From: SZUA-584 sp040768905
GTDB lineage: Bacteria; Bacillota; Clostridia; Christensenellales; SZUA-584
Reading direction: 5' to 3'
Assembly (NCBI GenBank): GCA_040768905.1
Contig: JAXGMA010000001.1
Span: 1,178,001 to 1,242,000 of the forward strand
DNA length: 64,000 nt
Positions 61,239-64,000 of the stretch are shown here, one piece after another. Each line of letters begins with the position of its first letter. Within the stretch, counting starts at the first letter, position 1. The translations under genes were made by a program, and so were the position numbers. The notes below the pieces were generated by a model. It was not told the origin of the DNA. It was given only the letters and a program-made list of their open reading frames with translations, and did not search any database.

Positions 61239-62702
61239 TCAATAATCTTCTTTATACTTCCTGGAAAGCCAAACCATCTGAAAATACCCCGAAACAATCG
61301 CGTAACAAGAGATACCTATTGAAGCATTCATATAAGGATTATAGTAGCTAACTATAAGAAAGCCCACTAGCCCTAAAATAACTAAAATATCCGACATAAT
61401 TGATAAATTATCACTCTTTTTTATTTTAACAATCAGTATCAAAAGCATATAAGCGATTGGGAAGAAAAACAGAACAACCCCAACAACACCCATCTTGTTC
61501 AATATATCATAATAGAAATATTCAACCAACCCGTCTTCCCTTGAGTTGATTGATGCTCCTAAACCATTTCCAAAAATGGGATTATTGCTGATCATGTCAC
61601 GCAGCTCTTGTATGGTGGTGTTGCGTAAATCATCTGAGTCTTTTGTGTCAACAATATATTGTTGGATATCTGGTTCAGTATCTGTGGTATAGCTCCCCTC
61701 ATTGTTAGTATTATATAAATGATCTGAGATATTAACAGTCTCAACAGTTTCTTTCTCACCCGACACAGAATCATTGATATCCTTTTCTTCGGCAACTTCT
61801 TCTTTAACAAAATCTATTGAAAATACACGATTTACCGCAAACTGAAAATAGCTCTTTCCAGACGCCACTTGCTGTGCCATTGTCAAAATAACTGCTACCA
61901 ACATAAAAATAACAACATGCTGGAAGAGTTTTATTCTCTTTCCTTTCACACTGATGAAGTGCAAAATGATTGTAAACCCAATTGTTATAAATGCAGCGCC
62001 ATATATTGATCTCGTATAAGTCAGCATCAATGCGCAAAGACATACACCTGCAGAAATAGCATATACCCAAATAAATTTCTTACTGCATACTTGCTTGTAT
62101 GTTGCAAAGATAATTCCTACAATCAAATATGAGCTGCTTTTTGTAAAAATGCGGAACAGGTTTGTTGTTATGTAATCAATGTTTCCAATTTGAGTACTAA
62201 TTAATATTTGGTTAATTGGTTTGTTCAATTCGTTTTGTACAAGGCATACGATATTGATGCCTATAATTAGAATAGCTTGTATCAAAGCGCCCCAAATAAT
62301 GCATTTTTGTATAAATTCAAAATGATGGCCGTCTTTTATCGTGACCATAGCCACAGGGATTAAAAACAACCATGCAAACCCAAATATATCCTTTTGCAGT
62401 ACGTCAATTCTGTTTTGATTCAGAATGCCTACTAATGCACAAATGGAAAGATAAATAAAGAACACGGCGATGCTTATAATAATAGGGTTTTTTACCCACT
62501 GGTTAAGTTTACTGAAAAAAACCGGCAACGCAGATATGAGTGCAATAAGGCCGATTATCATACGAAAGCTAAGCGGTCCAAGCATTAGCCATCGCCCACC
62601 ACCGCTGATGGTACAGTCAATTAATAGAAGGCAAAAAAAACAAAATGATATCTTCCGCATAAATTCAATTGCTTTATTTTGTTTAGAAATGATACTCTCC
62701 AT
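61239..62702 (-). CDS. O-antigen polymerase/ligase-like membrane protein (Wzy/WaaL type)
   Basis: About 487 residues with some 11-12 transmembrane helices. A long extracytoplasmic loop near the C-terminal half is rich in acidic residues (EEVAEEKDINDSVSGEKETV, then NNEGSYTTDTEPDIQQYIVD) and is followed by RDMISNNPIFGNGLGASINS, a WaaL/Wzy-type signature. It polymerises or ligates surface glycan. The ATG has AGGAAGAAT immediately upstream. Confidence 0.82.
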   Translation of the reverse strand: MESIISKQNKAIEFMRKISFCFFCLLLIDCTISGGGRWLMLGPLSFRMIIGLIALISALPVFFSKLNQWVKNPIIISIAVFFIYLSICALVGILNQNRIDVLQKDIFGFAWLFLIPVAMVTIKDGHHFEFIQKCIIWGALIQAILIIGINIVCLVQNELNKPINQILISTQIGNIDYITTNLFRIFTKSSSYLIVGIIFATYKQVCSKKFIWVYAISAGVCLCALMLTYTRSIYGAAFITIGFTIILHFISVKGKRIKLFQHVVIFMLVAVILTMAQQVASGKSYFQFAVNRVFSIDFVKEEVAEEKDINDSVSGEKETVETVNISDHLYNTNNEGSYTTDTEPDIQQYIVDTKDSDDLRNTTIQELRDMISNNPIFGNGLGASINSREDGLVEYFYYDILNKMGVVGVVLFFFPIAYMLLILIVKIKKSDNLSIMSDILVILGLVGFLIVSYYNPYMNASIGISCYAIVSGYFQMVWLSRKYKEDY

Positions 62703-62710
62703 TATTCTTC

Positions 62711-63667
62711 CTATACCCAAACAATCTGTGCAATTTTTCTGAATAACCCATATTTAAAAACTCTATGTTTGAATAGAAATACAATTCGATGAATTTTGTT
62801 GTGATCGCAAAGCTCAGAATAGGTTTTGACGAGAGTGGCCTGTTCTTCTGATAGATAATTGTAATATGTTTCGTAAAAATGTTTCGCCTGCTGCATGGAA
62901 TGCCTCATCGAGATTCTTATATTGTTATTGATAAATAGCTTGTTTATCAGGTATTGAAGGCTCATCACATTCTTTGCGCCTATGGCGTTTTTCTCATGCT
63001 GCCTATAGGTCACAGAAGCTAAATTTAAAAAAGAAATTCTGCCAAAGGATGAAGCAACCAATGCAATCCACCAATCATGCATCATTATGTTTTTTTCATC
63101 GCTACTCTTAATTGACATCTGTGAAAGGGCTTTGTTTATCATCATTGTGCATCCTGTCACAACATTTTGTATTAACAGATGCCTTAGCAATGTTCTGTTA
63201 CCTTTAAGATGCGAATACGCCATAAAGGACTTTGAAAGCAAATTCATCTGATTGTCTGCTATCTTAAGATCTGTAAAAACCAAAAGCGGAGAATCAGCAC
63301 CAGCCTTTGCTTCTTCATACTTCATTGCATTTAAGCTGGTTTCAATTTTGTCGACAGCCCAAACATCATCCTGATCACAGAACATGATATATCCCGAATT
63401 TCGGATCAGGGCATGTTTTAACAAGAAAAAAAAGTTGCTGCAGGCACTTCCACATCCGTTTCTATTGTCAATAAACTCTATCTTATTGGGATACCTTTTA
63501 ACATATGCCGTTATAAGACTGCATGTATTGTCTGTTGAACCGTCATCCGAAATAAAAAGACGCCAGTTTCTATATGTCTGGTTAAGAATTGAATCGATTT
63601 GTTGTTTAATATACTTTTCACCATTATATGTGGCCATAAGTATTGTGACCATTATTTCCTGCAGCAT
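62711..63667 (-). CDS. GT2-family glycosyltransferase (WcaA/rhamnosyltransferase-like)
   Basis: About 318 residues: VTILMATYNGEKYIKQQIDS, LFISDDGSTDNTCSLI, IMFCDQDDVWAVDKIETSL (the DQDDVW motif of dTDP-rhamnosyltransferase-like GT2 enzymes) and ENKNIMMHDWWIALVAS-like block. The ATG at 63667 with GGAG is used. The longer frame would overlap the next gene. Confidence 0.85.
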   Translation of the reverse strand: MLQEIMVTILMATYNGEKYIKQQIDSILNQTYRNWRLFISDDGSTDNTCSLITAYVKRYPNKIEFIDNRNGCGSACSNFFFLLKHALIRNSGYIMFCDQDDVWAVDKIETSLNAMKYEEAKAGADSPLLVFTDLKIADNQMNLLSKSFMAYSHLKGNRTLLRHLLIQNVVTGCTMMINKALSQMSIKSSDEKNIMMHDWWIALVASSFGRISFLNLASVTYRQHEKNAIGAKNVMSLQYLINKLFINNNIRISMRHSMQQAKHFYETYYNYLSEEQATLVKTYSELCDHNKIHRIVFLFKHRVFKYGLFRKIAQIVWV

Positions 63668-63687
63668 TTTATCTCCATAATAGACAA

Positions 63688-64000
63688 TCAAGTCTCTTTC
63701 TGTTTTCTCCACTTCACAGCATATTTAATCATTGAAACAACATGAATTATGAAATATTTGATTTGTTTTGCTCCTGCCTGCTGCCAGTCATGATAGACAA
63801 TAAAGTATGGGTTATACTGTATTCGCGTATACTGCCGCACTTTTCTTGACAGATCGGCATCTTCCATATACAAAAAGTAGCGTTCATCAAAGCCGCCAAC
63901 TTTTTTAAAAAGCTCTGTTCTTAAAAACATAAAACTGCCTGAAGCAAACTCAATATCATATGCCTTATCCGCTCCCGCCTCTGTCATCTCATATTCATCC
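63688..64000 (-). CDS. GT2-family glycosyltransferase, 3' part (5' end outside the window)
   Basis: The frame is open to the right edge of the window. It shows FASGSFMFLRTELFKKVGGF followed by DERYFLYMEDADLSRKVRQY, the C-terminal ED motif region of rhamnosyltransferase-type GT2 enzymes, and a basic C-terminus (IKYAVKWRKQKET). The catalytic N-terminal half lies outside. The last ATG (63987) is internal and not the true start. Confidence 0.85.
   Translation of the reverse strand, partial: DEYEMTEAGADKAYDIEFASGSFMFLRTELFKKVGGFDERYFLYMEDADLSRKVRQYTRIQYNPYFIVYHDWQQAGAKQIKYFIIHVVSMIKYAVKWRKQKET

Noticed and set aside
16424..64000. Search for the N-terminal half of sigK
   Set aside because: No frame with SigK region 1.2-2.4 features was seen to the right of the recombinase. 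Only sigE (6333-7043) has these features. So the second half of the proposed split gene is not demonstrated.
1..64000. tRNA, rRNA, tmRNA, SRP or 6S RNA genes
   Set aside because: No cloverleaf, CCA-associated stem or conserved rRNA segment was recognised in any intergenic region.

Overview
The window looks like the chromosome of an anaerobic, spore-forming member of the Clostridia. It carries spoIIGA-sigE, a GerM-type lipoprotein, the IreB-RuvX-DUF1292 block, an HrcA/CIRCE-controlled small heat-shock gene, a glycyl radical enzyme, and A+G-rich ribosome binding sites with frequent TTG or GTG starts. I cannot name the genus. I saw no rRNA, tRNA, CRISPR array or replication origin.

Layout. (1) 1-14.4 kb is mostly minus-strand housekeeping: a lipoprotein, a YhhN protein, IreB/RuvX/DUF1292, cysteine desulfurase, Hsp20 behind a perfect CIRCE, a P-loop ATPase, sigE/spoIIGA, a VOC protein, a YfcE-like phosphoesterase, RdgB, a GerMN lipoprotein, a CDF transporter, EF-P, an M24 peptidase and endonuclease IV. 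(2) 14.4-18.8 kb is a recombination hot spot. A large serine recombinase lies directly beside a 26-codon fragment that reads like the C-terminus of the sporulation sigma factor SigK, which suggests a skin-like sigK-intervening element. Next to it is a graveyard of IS256-type and IS3-type remnants, a small element with 11-bp terminal inverted repeats, and several hairpins. (3) 18.9-30.5 kb is a probable single minus-strand catabolic operon. It starts at a consensus promoter with a palindromic operator candidate and runs through an IolB-like isomerase, a split transketolase, an unassigned glycyl radical enzyme, a LacI regulator, a decayed aldehyde dehydrogenase, a second split transketolase, an MmsA-type dehydrogenase and a decapitated BadF-type kinase. 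(4) 30.8-39.3 kb holds a Nudix hydrolase, a two-component system divergent from a secreted DUF2680-like protein, a chromate-type transporter, a very unusual surface protein (MsrA-MsrB-Cys-ladder LRR-LPQTE anchor), and dapB. (5) 39.5-64 kb is a cell-surface polysaccharide locus, AT-rich and almost entirely on the minus strand, entering the window from the right edge.

How the genes work together. The sugar locus combines nucleotide-sugar tailoring enzymes (Wlb-like oxidoreductase, aminotransferase and N-acyltransferase, a second aminotransferase and an SDR epimerase), an undecaprenyl-phosphate glycosyltransferase with two ArnE/F-like half-transporters and a YfhO GT-C protein (a three-component extracytoplasmic glycosylation set), an ABC exporter, an O-antigen polymerase/ligase-like protein and several GT2 enzymes. 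In its middle is a six-gene acyl module: ACP, FabG-like reductase, AMP-dependent ligase, LuxE, LuxC and a GNAT acyltransferase. This module probably makes or installs an unusual acyl decoration on the glycan. The parts most likely to be undescribed biology are the MsrAB-LRR protein, the glycyl-radical/double-transketolase operon, the Lux-like acyl module and the sigK-linked recombinase.
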